DNA of 64,000 nucleotides from Devosia ginsengisoli (GCF_007859655.1 NZ_CP042304.1:930001-994000), one strand, 5' to 3'; numbered from the stretch's first letter, positions 47,705-57,234 are shown. Made by a program: numbers and translations. Notes: generated by a model not told the origin, from the letters alone.

Positions 47705-50700
47705 ACGAAATCGTCGCCCAGCGCCCGACGCGCACCATTGCCAATGTGCCCGACGGCATGCAGCCCATGGTGCTGGCGCGGCTGGTGCAGCAGCGTATCG
47801 AGGCGGCGCCGGAGGACGCGGCGAGCCTGGTTTTCGTGGCGCGCGACGGGCGGCGCATGCAGCGCATGGCCGACATTCTCGGCGCCATGCTGCCGGGACA
47901 TACGATATTGACGCTGCCGGCCTGGGACAGCCTGCCCTATGACCGGGTGTCGCCCAACAATGTGACCATTGCCGCGCGGATGAACACGCTGGCGGCGCTG
48001 ACGTCAGGCGCCAAGGGCGCCGTGGTGCTGACCGCGGTCAATGCGCTGATCCAGAAGCTGCCGCCGCGTGACGTGGTGGAGACGATGAGCTTTTCGGCCG
48101 CGACGGGCCGGTTCGTCGATAGCGACAAGCTGATCGCCTGGGCGGCGAATAATGGCTATCTGCGCGTGCCGACGGTGCGGGAGAGTGGCGAATATGCGGT
48201 GCGTGGCGGGCTGGTGGACCTGTTTCCGGCCAGCGCCGAAGCGCCCCTGCGCTTCGACTTTTTCGGCAGCCAGCTCGAATCGATCCGCACTTTCGATCCG
48301 GACAGCCAGCGGACCACGGGCCAGCTCAAGCGGGTCGACCTGACGCCGATGAGCGAGGTGGTGCTCACCGAGACGACCATTCGCCGGTTCCGGCAGAATT
48401 ACACCGCGGCGTTCGGCGGCAATACGGTCGATGACACGCTCTATGCCTCGGTCAGCGGCGGTTCGCGCTATTCGGGCACCGAGCATTGGTTGCCGTTTTT
48501 CTACGAGCATCTGGATACGCTGGCCGACTATGTCGGCGATGCGCCATTTGTGTTCGACGAGCAGTCCGTGGATGCCTATGCCGAGCGCGTGACGCAGGTG
48601 CGCGACTATTACGAGGCGCGCGAAACGGCGCGGCTGGCGCCTGTCGTGGCGGGGGCAGGGGCGCCGTACAAGCCCATTGCCCCGGAACTGCTCTATGACG
48701 TGGATGCGCATCCCTATGCGCTGGCGGGCGCGTCGGTCATCCAGCTCAGCCAGTTCATCGCGCCGGAAACCAAGGCGAGCGACGATGCCGGCGGGCATAT
48801 CGCGCCCAGCTTTGCGGCCGAGCGGCAGGCGACCGACACCAATCTGTTTCAGGCCGTGGTGGATCGGCTGCTGGCCGAGCGGCGTAACGGCCGGCGGGCG
48901 ATCATCGCCTGCTGGAGCACGGGCACGCGCGACCGCATGGTGCAGGTGCTGAAGGATCACGGCCTGACCAATCCGCGGCTGGCGGAAAACTGGCGTGATG
49001 CCGAGACGACAAGCGCCGCGACGACCTCGCTGGTGGTGCTGCCGCTGGAAACCGGCTTTGAGACGAAAGACCTGCTGGTGCTCAGCGAGCAGGATATTCT
49101 GGGCGAGCGCATCCTGCGGCCGCAGCGCAAGAAGAAGGCCAGCGATGCCCTGACCGAGGCGGCGAGCCTGTCGGCCGGCGACCTCGTGGTGCATGTCGAT
49201 CACGGTATCGGCCGCTTCATCGGCCTCAAGGTGATCCAGGCCGGTGGGGCACCGCATGAATGCGTCGAGCTGGAATATGGTGGCGACACCAAGCTCTACC
49301 TGCCGGTGGAAAATATCGAGTTGCTGACCCGCTATGGCAGCGACGACGGCAATGTGACCTTGGACAAGCTGGGCGGCGTGGCCTGGCAGGCCAAGAAGGG
49401 CAAGCTCAAGAAGCGCATCCGCGAAATGGCGGAGCAGCTCATCAAGATCGCCGCGGCGCGCCTGCTGACGCGGGCCGATGTGGTCGAGATCAATCCGGGC
49501 GCCTATGACGAATTTGCCGCGCGTTTCCCCTATGAGGAGACCGAGGACCAGATGGCCGCCATCGAGGCGGTGTTCGACGATGTGACGTCGGGCCGCGTCA
49601 TGGACCGGCTGGTCTGCGGCGATGTGGGCTTCGGCAAGACCGAAGTGGCGCTGCGCGCGGCATTCGCCGTGGCGCTGTCGGGCAAGCAGGTGGCTGTGGT
49701 CGTGCCGACGACCTTGTTGTCTCGCCAGCATTTCAAGACGTTCTCGGAACGCTTCAAGGGCCTGCCGGTGCGGGTGCGCCAGGCGTCGCGCATGGTGCCG
49801 GCGGCCGAACTCAAGGCGACCAAGGACGGGCTGGCCGATGGGCAGGTCGATATCGTGGTCGGCACGCATGCGCTGCTGAGCAAGACCATCAAGTTCAAGG
49901 ATCTGGGCCTGCTGATCATCGACGAAGAGCAGCATTTCGGCGTGGGCCACAAGGAGCGCCTCAAGGAGCTCAAGGCCAATGTGCATGTGCTGACGCTGAC
50001 GGCGACGCCGATTCCACGCACGCTGCAACTGGCGCTGACCGGGGTGCGCGACCTGAGCCTGCTGGCGACGCCGCCGGTGGACCGGCTGGCCATCCGCACC
50101 TTCATCTCGCCCTTTGACGCGCTGTCGGTGCGCGAGGCGCTGTTGCGCGAAAAATATCGCGGCGGGCAGAGTTTTTATGTGGTGCCGCGCATCAAGGATC
50201 AGCACGAGATTGCCGATTTCCTCAAGGCGCAGGTGCCCGAAGTCAGCTTCGTGGTGGCCAATGGGCAGATGGCGCCGGGCGAACTCGACGACATCATGAA
50301 CGCCTTCTACGACAACAAGTTCGACGTGCTGGTGGCGACGACGATCGTGGAATCGGGGCTGGATATTCCCAATGCCAATACGCTGATCGTGCATCGCGCC
50401 GACCATTTCGGGCTGGCGCAGCTTTACCAGATCCGCGGCCGCATCGGCCGGGCCAAGGCGCGCGCCTATGCGCTGTTCACCGTTCCACCTGACAGAAAAT
50501 TGACCGACACGGCCGAACGGCGGCTGGGCGTGCTGCAATCGCTGGAAAGCCTGGGGGCAGGTTTCCAGCTCGCCAGCCATGATCTCGACATCCGCGGGGC
50601 AGGGAACCTGTTGGGCGACGAACAGTCGGGCCATATCCGCGAAGTGGGCTACGAGCTTTACCAGGCCATGCTGGAAGAGGCCGTGGCGAACCTGAAGAGC

Positions 50701-51186
50701 GGCGAGGAGGAATACGAGGATCGCAACGAGTGGAGCCCGCAGATCTCGCTGGGCATGCCGGTGATGATCCCGGAACACTATGTGCCCGACCTGCAATTGC
50801 GCATGCAGCTCTATCGGCGGCTGGGCGATCTCACCGATATCAGGGATATCGACGCTGCTGGCGCAGAATTGATCGACCGTTTCGGGCCGCTGCCGGAAGA
50901 GGTCGAGGCGCTGCTCAAGGTGATCCTGGTCAAGGCTTTGTGCCGGCAGGCCAATGTCGAAAAGGTGGATGCCGGGCCCAAGGGTGCGGTAATCTCATTG
51001 CGCAACAACGAGTTCCCCAATCCCACGGCTTTGGTGCGGCTTGTCAGCGATCCGGCCAACCAGGTTCGCATCAAGCCCGATCAGAAACTCGTGTTCGCCC
51101 GCAACTGGCCGACGCCCAATGATCGGCTCAAGGGCGCGGCCGCAATCCTGTCGCGCCTGGCAAAACTGGTAGAAAATGCATCCTGA
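47701..51186 (+). CDS. mfd: transcription-repair coupling factor Mfd
   Basis: 1161 residues. Removes RNA polymerase stalled at lesions and recruits UvrA, whose gene is also in the window. It has a UvrB-like N-terminal module (SLPYDRVSPNN), the RNA polymerase-interacting CarD-like domain (about 490-560; VHVDHGIGRFIGLKVIQAGG), helicase motifs with Walker A CGDVGFGKTEVALRAAF, DEEQ box (LLIIDEEQHFGVGHKERL), TATPIPRTLQLALTGVRDLS, and the TRG motif. A complete gene that overlaps sdhE by four bases. Confidence 0.98.
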   Translation: MNEIVAQRPTRTIANVPDGMQPMVLARLVQQRIEAAPEDAASLVFVARDGRRMQRMADILGAMLPGHTILTLPAWDSLPYDRVSPNNVTIAARMNTLAALTSGAKGAVVLTAVNALIQKLPPRDVVETMSFSAATGRFVDSDKLIAWAANNGYLRVPTVRESGEYAVRGGLVDLFPASAEAPLRFDFFGSQLESIRTFDPDSQRTTGQLKRVDLTPMSEVVLTETTIRRFRQNYTAAFGGNTVDDTLYASVSGGSRYSGTEHWLPFFYEHLDTLADYVGDAPFVFDEQSVDAYAERVTQVRDYYEARETARLAPVVAGAGAPYKPIAPELLYDVDAHPYALAGASVIQLSQFIAPETKASDDAGGHIAPSFAAERQATDTNLFQAVVDRLLAERRNGRRAIIACWSTGTRDRMVQVLKDHGLTNPRLAENWRDAETTSAATTSLVVLPLETGFETKDLLVLSEQDILGERILRPQRKKKASDALTEAASLSAGDLVVHVDHGIGRFIGLKVIQAGGAPHECVELEYGGDTKLYLPVENIELLTRYGSDDGNVTLDKLGGVAWQAKKGKLKKRIREMAEQLIKIAAARLLTRADVVEINPGAYDEFAARFPYEETEDQMAAIEAVFDDVTSGRVMDRLVCGDVGFGKTEVALRAAFAVALSGKQVAVVVPTTLLSRQHFKTFSERFKGLPVRVRQASRMVPAAELKATKDGLADGQVDIVVGTHALLSKTIKFKDLGLLIIDEEQHFGVGHKERLKELKANVHVLTLTATPIPRTLQLALTGVRDLSLLATPPVDRLAIRTFISPFDALSVREALLREKYRGGQSFYVVPRIKDQHEIADFLKAQVPEVSFVVANGQMAPGELDDIMNAFYDNKFDVLVATTIVESGLDIPNANTLIVHRADHFGLAQLYQIRGRIGRAKARAYALFTVPPDRKLTDTAERRLGVLQSLESLGAGFQLASHDLDIRGAGNLLGDEQSGHIREVGYELYQAMLEEAVANLKSGEEEYEDRNEWSPQISLGMPVMIPEHYVPDLQLRMQLYRRLGDLTDIRDIDAAGAELIDRFGPLPEEVEALLKVILVKALCRQANVEKVDAGPKGAVISLRNNEFPNPTALVRLVSDPANQVRIKPDQKLVFARNWPTPNDRLKGAAAILSRLAKLVENAS

Positions 51187-51331
51187 CCTGATCGCATCAA
51201 CCCTGTCCTGCCATAATGCTTTGGCAAGCAGTATCGGTCATGTTATTGCCCGAATTCAGCACTTGAAGGGCAGTTCAATTCTCAAGGTGGCACAAGGTCA
51301 CCGGGACCGCCAAAGAAGCCAAGGAAATTCT

Positions 51332-52069
51332 ATGAACATCAGGAAACCCCTCGTCGCCGGTTTCGCGGTGGCCGCGCTCATGCTGTCCCCCCTCGCCAGT
51401 TTTGCCCAGGAAGCCGCGCCCGCCGAGGCGCCTGCTGCCGGAGCGCCTGCGGCAGCCGCTCCCGACGCTAACGCGGCCACTGCCGCTGCCGGCCCGGCCA
51501 GCCAGAACTGGCTCAAGGTCTGCGACCCGCTGCCCGATGGCCAGCAGGCCTGCATCATGCGCCAGGTGGTTTTGGCCAATGGCCAGTTCCTCGGCTCCTT
51601 CCTGCTGCGCGACGATCCGGGCCAGGAAAGCCGGCTCCTCGCCGTTGCGGCTGTGCCGCTCGGCGTGCTGCTGCCCTTCGGCCTGACCTGGCAGATCGAT
51701 GGCGCCAAGCCGATCCGCGTGCCCTATATGCTGTGCGACCCCACCTCCTGCGCCACCCAGCTGGTCATCAACGAGCAGTATGTGAACTCGCTCAAGAAGG
51801 GCAACACGCTCAAGCTGACCGCCAAGAACCGCCAGAACCAGGACCTGACCATCGAAATCACCCTGGCCGGCTTCACCGCTGCCTATGATGGCGATGCCGC
51901 GCTGACCTTCGAGCAGTTCCGCCAGGAAACTTCGGGCGAGAACGCGCTGGAGCAGGTGCTGCAGGACCGCGCCGAAGAACTCCGCCGCCAGCTGGACAGC
52001 GGTGCCGCACCGGCCGAAGGCGCTGCCCCGGCCGAGGGCGACGCTCCGGCGGCAACGCCGGCCCAGTAA
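51332..52069 (+). CDS. invasion-associated locus B (IalB) family protein
   Basis: 245 residues from ATG 51332 (AAGGAA ribosome binding site). Signal peptide MNIRKPLVAGFAVAALMLSP with cleavage after FA, then an Ala/Pro/Glu-rich linker (about 30-60) and the IalB domain with four cysteines (WLKVCDPLP, QACIMRQ, YMLCDPTSCATQLV). The C-terminus is another Ala-rich acidic tail. The family is exported and named after a Bartonella invasion factor, but in free-living bacteria it is a general envelope protein. It is a single gene with its own terminator. Confidence 0.9.
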   Translation: MNIRKPLVAGFAVAALMLSPLASFAQEAAPAEAPAAGAPAAAAPDANAATAAAGPASQNWLKVCDPLPDGQQACIMRQVVLANGQFLGSFLLRDDPGQESRLLAVAAVPLGVLLPFGLTWQIDGAKPIRVPYMLCDPTSCATQLVINEQYVNSLKKGNTLKLTAKNRQNQDLTIEITLAGFTAAYDGDAALTFEQFRQETSGENALEQVLQDRAEELRRQLDSGAAPAEGAAPAEGDAPAATPAQ

Positions 52070-52094
52070 GGGGTGGTGATTGTTGGATTATGAG

Positions 52095-52120
52095 GAGCGC
52101 GGGAAACCGCGCTCTTTTTT
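52095..52120 (+). terminator. Rho-independent terminator of the IalB-family gene
   Basis: GAGCGCGG (52095-52102), GAAA loop, CCGCGCTC (52107-52114), then TTTTTT (52115-52120). Confidence 0.93.
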
Positions 52121-52128
52121 GTTTGGGG

Positions 52129-52242
52129 TACCCCTCCTAGCCTCCCCCTGATAGGGGGAGGAACAGATCGGGGATTTGGCACTATGTTGCCCCAACCACT
52201 GTGCAGCTTCTCCCCCTGATAGGGGGAGGTTGGGAGGGGGTA
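52129..52242. repeat. paired palindromic element, family D
   Basis: CTCCCCCTGATAGGGGGAG twice, with CCCTCCTAG and GGGAGGGGGTA ends. Its left end is nearly identical to the copy at 4138-4256 (CCCTCCTAGCCTCCCCCTGA). Confidence 0.8.
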
Positions 52243-52247
52243 TCCGC

Positions 52248-53399
52248 TTAGCGATTCCCCATGCCCACGGCAAAAGCCTGTTTGCGCAAGGCCGGGGCCA
52301 GTTTCAGGGCCCACAAGCCGCCGGCCCGGAGCGCCTGGGCGGGGAGCATGTCGGCCAGCAATGAGCGGAACAGGGTATCGACCATGCCGCCGGTGCGGGC
52401 GAGGTCGGCTGCGCGGCGGGCGATGTAGTCGGCGCTGACGCGACTGGCCCAGTCGGGCGCCGTGCGATCTATGGCCGCGAGGGAGGCGGCGAGGTCGGCG
52501 ACGTCGCGCAGGCCCAGATTGAGCCCCTGCGCGCCGATGGGCGGGAAGGCGTGCGCGGCTTCGCCCACCAGCACCACGCCATCGCTGCCGGCCTTGTCGA
52601 CGCTGAGCGTGCTGAGCGGGAAGACGAAGGCGGGGCTGGCCAGGGTGATGGCGCCGAACAGGCGCTGCGATTTTTCGCGGAAAGTGGCGATCAGCGCGTC
52701 ATTGCCACCCGATTTGGCGGCTTCCAGCGCGGCGCGATCGTCGATCCAGACGAGGTTGGCACGGTTGGCGCCGGCTGGAACCAGCGTGAACGGTCCCTGC
52801 GGATAGTGGAACTCGATGGAGGCGCCGCCAATGGGGCGGCCGAGATCGAGATCGCAGACCAGGGCGGCCTGGGTGAAGGCATTTTCCCGTGCCGTGATGC
52901 CTGATGCGGCACGGATCAGTGATTTCTTGCCGTCGGCGCCGACGATCAGCGGGGCGCTGAGACTGGAGCCATCGGTGAGGGTGACCGTATTGCCCGAGAG
53001 ATCGGTAGCGCCCGCGTTACGGGTTTCGAGATTGAACAGGCCGGCCGCGACGGCGTGGAAGCGCTCCATCAGCCGCAGGTTGGCGAAGTTCCAGCCAAAG
53101 GCCTGCATGCCGGCCTCACTGGCGTCGAACAGGGTTTCCGGCGCGCGGATGAGGCGGTTGGTGGCGTCGATGATGCGTATCTGCGTCAGCGCATGGCCGA
53201 GGCTGGCGGGATCGTCGATAAGGCCGGCGCTGCGGAGATAGTCGATGCTGGGCATCATCAGGGCCGAGGTGCGGCGATCGGGCGGGCCTGACGGCGCGAG
53301 GTGCACGGTCTTGAGCCCGGACTGGGCTACGGCAATCGCGGCGGCGACCCCGGCAAGGCCGCCCCCCACCACGACGGCATCGGCATCAAAGGCGCTCAT
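52248..53399 (-). CDS. UbiH/UbiF-type FAD-dependent hydroxylase
   Basis: 383 residues of the UbiH/COQ6 family, which adds hydroxyls to the ubiquinone ring. FAD-binding ADAVVVGGGLAGVAAAIAVA, the D-G motif VGADGKKSLIRAASG, and VLVGEAAHAFPPIGAQGLNLG near the end (E where others have D in G-D-A-A-H). The start is ATG 53399, overlapping the stop of the upstream membrane gene (ATGA). Which ring position it serves cannot be read. Confidence 0.88.
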   Translation of the reverse strand: MSAFDADAVVVGGGLAGVAAAIAVAQSGLKTVHLAPSGPPDRRTSALMMPSIDYLRSAGLIDDPASLGHALTQIRIIDATNRLIRAPETLFDASEAGMQAFGWNFANLRLMERFHAVAAGLFNLETRNAGATDLSGNTVTLTDGSSLSAPLIVGADGKKSLIRAASGITARENAFTQAALVCDLDLGRPIGGASIEFHYPQGPFTLVPAGANRANLVWIDDRAALEAAKSGGNDALIATFREKSQRLFGAITLASPAFVFPLSTLSVDKAGSDGVVLVGEAAHAFPPIGAQGLNLGLRDVADLAASLAAIDRTAPDWASRVSADYIARRAADLARTGGMVDTLFRSLLADMLPAQALRAGGLWALKLAPALRKQAFAVGMGNR

Positions 53400-53866
53400 T
53401 TGGCGTCCGCCAGACGGCGGGCATGGCCGCTCGGTATGATGACGCTGCCGGCCAGCGAGCCGGCGAACATGGCGAGCAAGAAAATCCAGAGATTGTCCGG
53501 CAGGAAGGCGATCAGCGAAATGGCGGGGCCAGGGCAAATGCCGGCCATGCCCCAGCCGATGCCGAAGAGCACGGCACCACCGATCAGGCGGCGATCAACC
53601 TTGCGGTATTCGGGCTCGTGGAAGCTGGTGTCGAACAGCGGCGCCTGCCGCCCCTTGCCGATACGGACGGCGATGAACATGACGATGAGCGCCGCGCCCA
53701 TGACGAAGGCCAGGCTCGGATCCCAGCCGCCTGATGGAATAGCGGTGAAATCGAGGAAGCGCAGGACTTTCAACGGATCGACCATCTGCGAGACATAGAG
53801 CCCGCTGCCGAACAGGGCGCCGCTGAGGGCGGCCGTGGCGAGATAGGGGAGTTTGAGATTGGCCAT
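53396..53866 (-). CDS. YeeE/YedE-type membrane protein (DUF6691-like), second half of pair
   Basis: 156 residues, four transmembrane segments: LATAALSGALFGSGLYVSQM, VMGAALIVMFIAVRIG, IGGAVLFGIGWGMAGICPGP, WIFLLAMFAGSLAGSVI. The G-x-G-W-x-x-x-G-x-C-P-G-P motif is that of sulfur-compound transporters (PmpB-like), where cysteine takes part in thiosulfate or persulfide passage. It follows its partner with a one-base overlap. Confidence 0.85.
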   Translation of the reverse strand: MANLKLPYLATAALSGALFGSGLYVSQMVDPLKVLRFLDFTAIPSGGWDPSLAFVMGAALIVMFIAVRIGKGRQAPLFDTSFHEPEYRKVDRRLIGGAVLFGIGWGMAGICPGPAISLIAFLPDNLWIFLLAMFAGSLAGSVIIPSGHARRLADAK

Positions 53867-54318
53867 CACACCACCCCCGTAACGGTGACGGTGATGACGG
53901 CGACGCCGAAGAACACCAGCACCGCCACCAGCGAGCGTAGCGACAGCCTGGCCAGCCCGCAGACACCATGGCCCGAGGTGCAGCCATTGCCGATCTTGGT
54001 GCCGAGGCCCGTGAGCAGGCCGGCAATGGCCAGCCAGACCGGCGTCGGCACGCCCCAGGCGGCGGGCGCTTCGACCAGGCGGGCGGGGGTCTCGCCACCC
54101 ACGCCGAGCGCGGGGAAGAGCTGGGCGGCGGCAAAGGTCGCGGCGATCAGCGCCACGAGGAAGACGACGCGCCAGACCACGGTTTGTGCCGGCGGCAGCA
54201 ACTGGCCGAAAATGCCGGATATGCCGGCAATGCGGCCATTGCCCAGCCACAACACGGCGGCGGCCAGGCCGATAAGGGCGCCGCCCAGGGCGGCGGTGAG
54301 CGGGGTGAAGGATTCCAT
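53866..54318 (-). CDS. YeeE/YedE-type membrane protein, first half of pair
   Basis: 150 residues from ATG 54318 (MESFTPLTAALGGALIGLAA). Four hydrophobic segments; LTGLGTKIGNGCTSGHGVCG carries the two conserved cysteines of the YeeE/YedE family. With the next gene it makes a two-subunit importer (PmpA/PmpB type). Such pairs often sit with sulfur-oxidation or rhodanese genes; here the neighbour is a UbiH-like enzyme, so the physiological link is open. Confidence 0.85.
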   Translation of the reverse strand: MESFTPLTAALGGALIGLAAAVLWLGNGRIAGISGIFGQLLPPAQTVVWRVVFLVALIAATFAAAQLFPALGVGGETPARLVEAPAAWGVPTPVWLAIAGLLTGLGTKIGNGCTSGHGVCGLARLSLRSLVAVLVFFGVAVITVTVTGVV

Positions 54319-54497
54319 TGCACTACTCGCAAACAGGTTGGGCAAGGTTATCACCCGCTGCGGCGCCGAAGCCAGCGCCCGTGCAGCGACTTTGTGCCGC
54401 CAGCGGCACGCTATGCGGAAAACTCTGCCATGCGACCTTTTCTATGCGCCAAGGTCCGCTTAGATAGGCAGGTCACAAGACTCGCATGGAGCCCCTG

Positions 54498-55379
54498 ATG
54501 CTTGAGCTGCTCGCCGATCCGAATGTCTGGGTCGCCTTCGCGACCCTCACGATCATGGAGATCGTGCTGGGCATAGACAATATCGTCTTCATCTCGGTGC
54601 TGGTGTCGCGCCTGCCCAAGGAGCAGGCCGACCGGGCGCGCAAGCTCGGGTTGGCGCTGGCGCTGATCTTCCGCATCCTGCTGCTGCTGGTCATTTCCTG
54701 GATCATCAGCCTGACCCAGCCGGCCATATCGGCCTTCGGGCTCGACCTGTCGTGGAAAGACCTGATCCTGATCGCTGGCGGCGTCTTCCTGGTCTACAAG
54801 GCGACCCATGAAATGCACGCCGCCATCGAGGAGCCGCATGAGGCCGAGATGGCGCAGAAGGCCACGGCTGCCTTTGCCGCCGTCATCGGCCAGATCATCG
54901 TCATCGACATGGTGTTTTCCATCGACTCCATCGTCACCGCCGTCGGCATGGCCGAGCATGTGGAGGTGATGATTGCCGCGGTCATTGTCGCCGTGGGCGT
55001 GATGTTCGTGGCCTCGGGCCCGGTCGCCAAATTCGTCGCCGACCACCCGACCACCAAGATGCTGGCTTTGGCCTTCCTGCTGCTGATCGGCGTGTCACTG
55101 GTGGCCGATGGCCTCGGCTTCCACATCCCCAAGGGCTATATCTACGCCGCCATGGGCTTCTCGGTGCTGGTCGAGGCGGTCAATATCATCGCCAAGCAGC
55201 GCAAGCTCAACCGCACGGGCGTCAAGACATCGGTGGCGCCGTTTACCGGGGCAACCGGCTCGGTCACGGCGGGGGCCGGCGTGGCGGCGGTCAAGAAGCC
55301 GAGCGCCAAATCCAGCCCGACCGCTCGCGCCCAGTCGCGGCCCAAATCGGCGCCGCGCAAGCCGAGGACCCCGAAATGA
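54498..55379 (+). CDS. TerC family membrane protein
   Basis: 293 residues from ATG 54498 (GGAG six bases before; an in-frame ATG at 54486 would add four residues). About seven hydrophobic segments; EIVLGIDNIVFISVL and VIDMVFSIDSIVTAVGM carry the paired G/S-I-D-N/S motifs of TerC. In other bacteria such proteins export manganese or assist metalloenzyme loading. The C-terminus (250-293) is a basic, serine-rich tail. It overlaps the next gene by four bases. I looked for a yybP-ykoY riboswitch upstream and did not see one. Confidence 0.9.
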   Translation: MLELLADPNVWVAFATLTIMEIVLGIDNIVFISVLVSRLPKEQADRARKLGLALALIFRILLLLVISWIISLTQPAISAFGLDLSWKDLILIAGGVFLVYKATHEMHAAIEEPHEAEMAQKATAAFAAVIGQIIVIDMVFSIDSIVTAVGMAEHVEVMIAAVIVAVGVMFVASGPVAKFVADHPTTKMLALAFLLLIGVSLVADGLGFHIPKGYIYAAMGFSVLVEAVNIIAKQRKLNRTGVKTSVAPFTGATGSVTAGAGVAAVKKPSAKSSPTARAQSRPKSAPRKPRTPK

Positions 55380-56347
55380 GCCGCGCCATTGTCGTCCATC
55401 AGACCGGTGGGCCCGAAGTTCTGACGCTGGAAGATCGTGCGCCGGGCGCGCCGGGACCGGGGCAGGTGGCCCTGCGCCAGACGGCTATCGGTCTCAACTT
55501 CATCGACACTTACCAGCGCTCCGGGCTTTATCCGATGCAGACGCCCTTCGTGGCGGGCAATGAGGGCGCCGGCGTCATCACCGCCATCGGCGAGGGCGTG
55601 ACGGGGCTCACGGTGGGCGAGCGCGTCGCCTATCAGGGCCAGATCGGCGCCTATGCCGAAGAACGGCTGATCGCCGCCGACCGGGTCGTGCCCATTCCCA
55701 AGGGGATCGACGACCGCGTCGCGGCGGCCATCATGCTCAAGGGGCTGACGGCCTATTACCTGCTGTTCAAGACCTGGGCCGTGGCCAGGGGCGAAACCAT
55801 TCTCTGGCACGCGGCGGCGGGCGGAACCGGCCTCATCGCCACGCAATGGGCCAAGGCGCTCGGCGCCACAGTTATCGGCACAGCCGGCAGCGCCGAAAAG
55901 GTGGCTTTGGCCAAGGCGCATGGCTGTGACCATGCCATCAACTACGCCGAGGAAGATTTCGCCGCCCGCGTGCGTGAAATCACGGGAGGGCGGGGCGTCG
56001 ACGTGGTCTATGACGGCGTCGGCAAGGCGACGTTCGACAAATCGCTCGATTGCCTGCGGCCGCGCGGGTTGATGGTGAGCTTCGGCAATGCCTCGGGCGT
56101 GGTGGCGATCCCTGACATTACCGTGCTATCGCGCAAGGGCTCGCTCTATATCACCCGGCCGACCGGCGTGCATTACCTCGCCACGCGCGAGGAATTGCTG
56201 GAAGGGGCCGAACTGCTGTTCGCGGCGGTGAAGAGCGGCGCCATCAAGGTCGAGATCGGCCGAACCTTTGCGCTGAACGAGGCCGCGGATGCGCATCGGG
56301 CGCTTGAAGGGCGCGAGACGACGGGCTCGGTGGTGCTGCTGCCATAG
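55376..56347 (+). CDS. zeta-crystallin-type NADPH:quinone reductase (QorA-like)
   Basis: 323 residues of the medium-chain dehydrogenase family without zinc. The N-terminus IVVHQTGGPEVLTLEDRAPG and IGLNFIDTYQRSGLYP match QorA; the Rossmann loop is HAAAGGTGLIATQWAKALGA. It transfers one electron from NADPH to quinones. Coupled (ATGA) to the TerC gene. Confidence 0.93.
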   Translation: MSRAIVVHQTGGPEVLTLEDRAPGAPGPGQVALRQTAIGLNFIDTYQRSGLYPMQTPFVAGNEGAGVITAIGEGVTGLTVGERVAYQGQIGAYAEERLIAADRVVPIPKGIDDRVAAAIMLKGLTAYYLLFKTWAVARGETILWHAAAGGTGLIATQWAKALGATVIGTAGSAEKVALAKAHGCDHAINYAEEDFAARVREITGGRGVDVVYDGVGKATFDKSLDCLRPRGLMVSFGNASGVVAIPDITVLSRKGSLYITRPTGVHYLATREELLEGAELLFAAVKSGAIKVEIGRTFALNEAADAHRALEGRETTGSVVLLP

Positions 56348-56370
56348 GGCGGACGCAGTCAGGCAGGGAG

Positions 56371-56461
56371 CCCTCATGGTGAGCTTGTCGAACCACGAGG
56401 GCGAGCTAGTGGAGGCATCGTGCCATGACCTCGTGGTCCGACAAGCTCACCATGAGGTCTA
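56371..56461. repeat. intergenic paired palindrome, family A
   Basis: CCCTCATGGTGAGCTTGTCG with AACCACGAGGGCG, then CTCGTGGTCCGACAAGCTCA with CCATGAGG, the two units facing each other between the quinone reductase gene and tRNA-Ser. Confidence 0.8.
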
Positions 56462-56529
56462 CTCAGAGGCGCTGCCGGTGACGCGCCGCTCTGGACAGCC
56501 CGACGCTCTGCCGCTAAAGCCTGATCCAC

Positions 56530-56617
56530 GGAAGGGTGGCAGAGTGGTCGATTGCAGCGGTCTTGAAAACCGCCGATGTGCAAGCATCCGTGGGTTCGAA
56601 TCCCACCCCTTCCGCCA
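56530..56617 (+). tRNA. tRNA-Ser (anticodon TGA)
   Basis: 88 nt with encoded CCA. Acceptor GGAAGGG/CCCTTCC, D-arm GTGGCAGAGTGGTCGA, anticodon stem GCGGT/ACCGC with loop CTTGAAA, a long variable arm (class II) and T-loop GGGTTCGAATCCC. Discriminator G73. Confidence 0.97.
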
Positions 56618-56637
56618 AAGCCACAAGAGGACGTGCC

Positions 56638-56874
56638 GTGAGCCGGAAGGAATTTGATGCATCGCGGATGCGCCGGTTGAAGCGGCTGGCGGCGCGCTAT
56701 GGGCTGACCATTCTCACTGACGAGAAGATGAAGGTGCTCGGGCATGCCGGCGGCCATGCCGTTCGCGACGACGAGAGCTTCAAGGTGATCTACGGGAATG
56801 AGCCGAAGCCCTTTTCGGCCAGCCTCGAAGACATCGAATCCTGGCTCGAGGCAAACACGGCGCCGGAAGAGTAA
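56638..56874 (+). CDS. small hypothetical protein (78 aa)
   Basis: GTG start at 56638 with AAGAGG seven bases before it. The product VSRKEFDASRMRRLKRLAAR then YGLTILTDEKMKVLGHAGGH is basic at the N-terminus and acidic at the end (SLEDIESWLEANTAPEE), suggesting a small alpha/beta protein. The open frame extends into the tRNA gene, which is not coding. No family recognised. Confidence 0.65.
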   Translation: MSRKEFDASRMRRLKRLAARYGLTILTDEKMKVLGHAGGHAVRDDESFKVIYGNEPKPFSASLEDIESWLEANTAPEE

Positions 56875-56993
56875 GGGTGCCTGCCCCTTCTGGCAATTGC
56901 CCGCAAACCGGGCAGAGGCCAATTTCCATTATTTATTCCGTAACGGGAATCGCCGCACACTCTCTCCATTGGCTAACTTGGAGGCGCGTTATT

Positions 56994-57170
56994 GTGTTCA
57001 CTCTGATCAACGCCGACGCCGAAGACGACGACGCCGAAATCACCGATCCCCAGGAAATCGCAGAACTGTTCGCGGCCATCGCTGCCGTCGCCATTGAGGC
57101 GATTGGCGTGGGGCAGGCCAGGGAACTTTTCGATGCCGTGATCGAACAGGACGGCAAAGACCCCAACTGA
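56994..57170 (+). CDS. small acidic hypothetical protein (58 aa)
   Basis: GTG start at 56994 preceded by GGAGG at 56980-56984. The product VFTLINADAEDDDAEITDPQ then EIAELFAAIAAVAIEAIGVG is strongly acidic with one long helix. The upstream part of the open frame (from 56877) looks non-coding. Function unknown. Confidence 0.55.
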   Translation: MFTLINADAEDDDAEITDPQEIAELFAAIAAVAIEAIGVGQARELFDAVIEQDGKDPN

Positions 57171-57189
57171 CGGACGGATTTTGATGGTC

Positions 57190-57234
57190 GCGCTTTCGAA
57201 CCGCAAAAGTGGTATCCACTTAGGCTGAAAGCGC
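57190..57234. repeat. nested inverted repeat in pxpB leader region
   Basis: GCGCTTTC (57190-57197) pairs with GAAAGCGC (57227-57234), and within it AAGTGG (57207-57212) pairs with CCACTT (57216-57221). Similar AAGTGG/CCACTT hairpins flanked by AAAGCGC are common before genes in Hyphomicrobiales. The rest of the 57171-57393 gap holds nothing I can assign. Confidence 0.5.

Noticed and set aside
48004..50796. A 930-codon antisense frame within mfd
   Set aside because: Same shadow effect; no start signal or domain.
54319..54497. yybP-ykoY manganese riboswitch expected before a TerC gene
   Set aside because: I could not find the conserved loop sequences or the paired stems in this 180-bp leader.
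56536..56637. Longer start for the 78-residue protein inside tRNA-Ser
   Set aside because: The frame would be read through the tRNA gene; the GTG at 56638 has a proper ribosome binding site.
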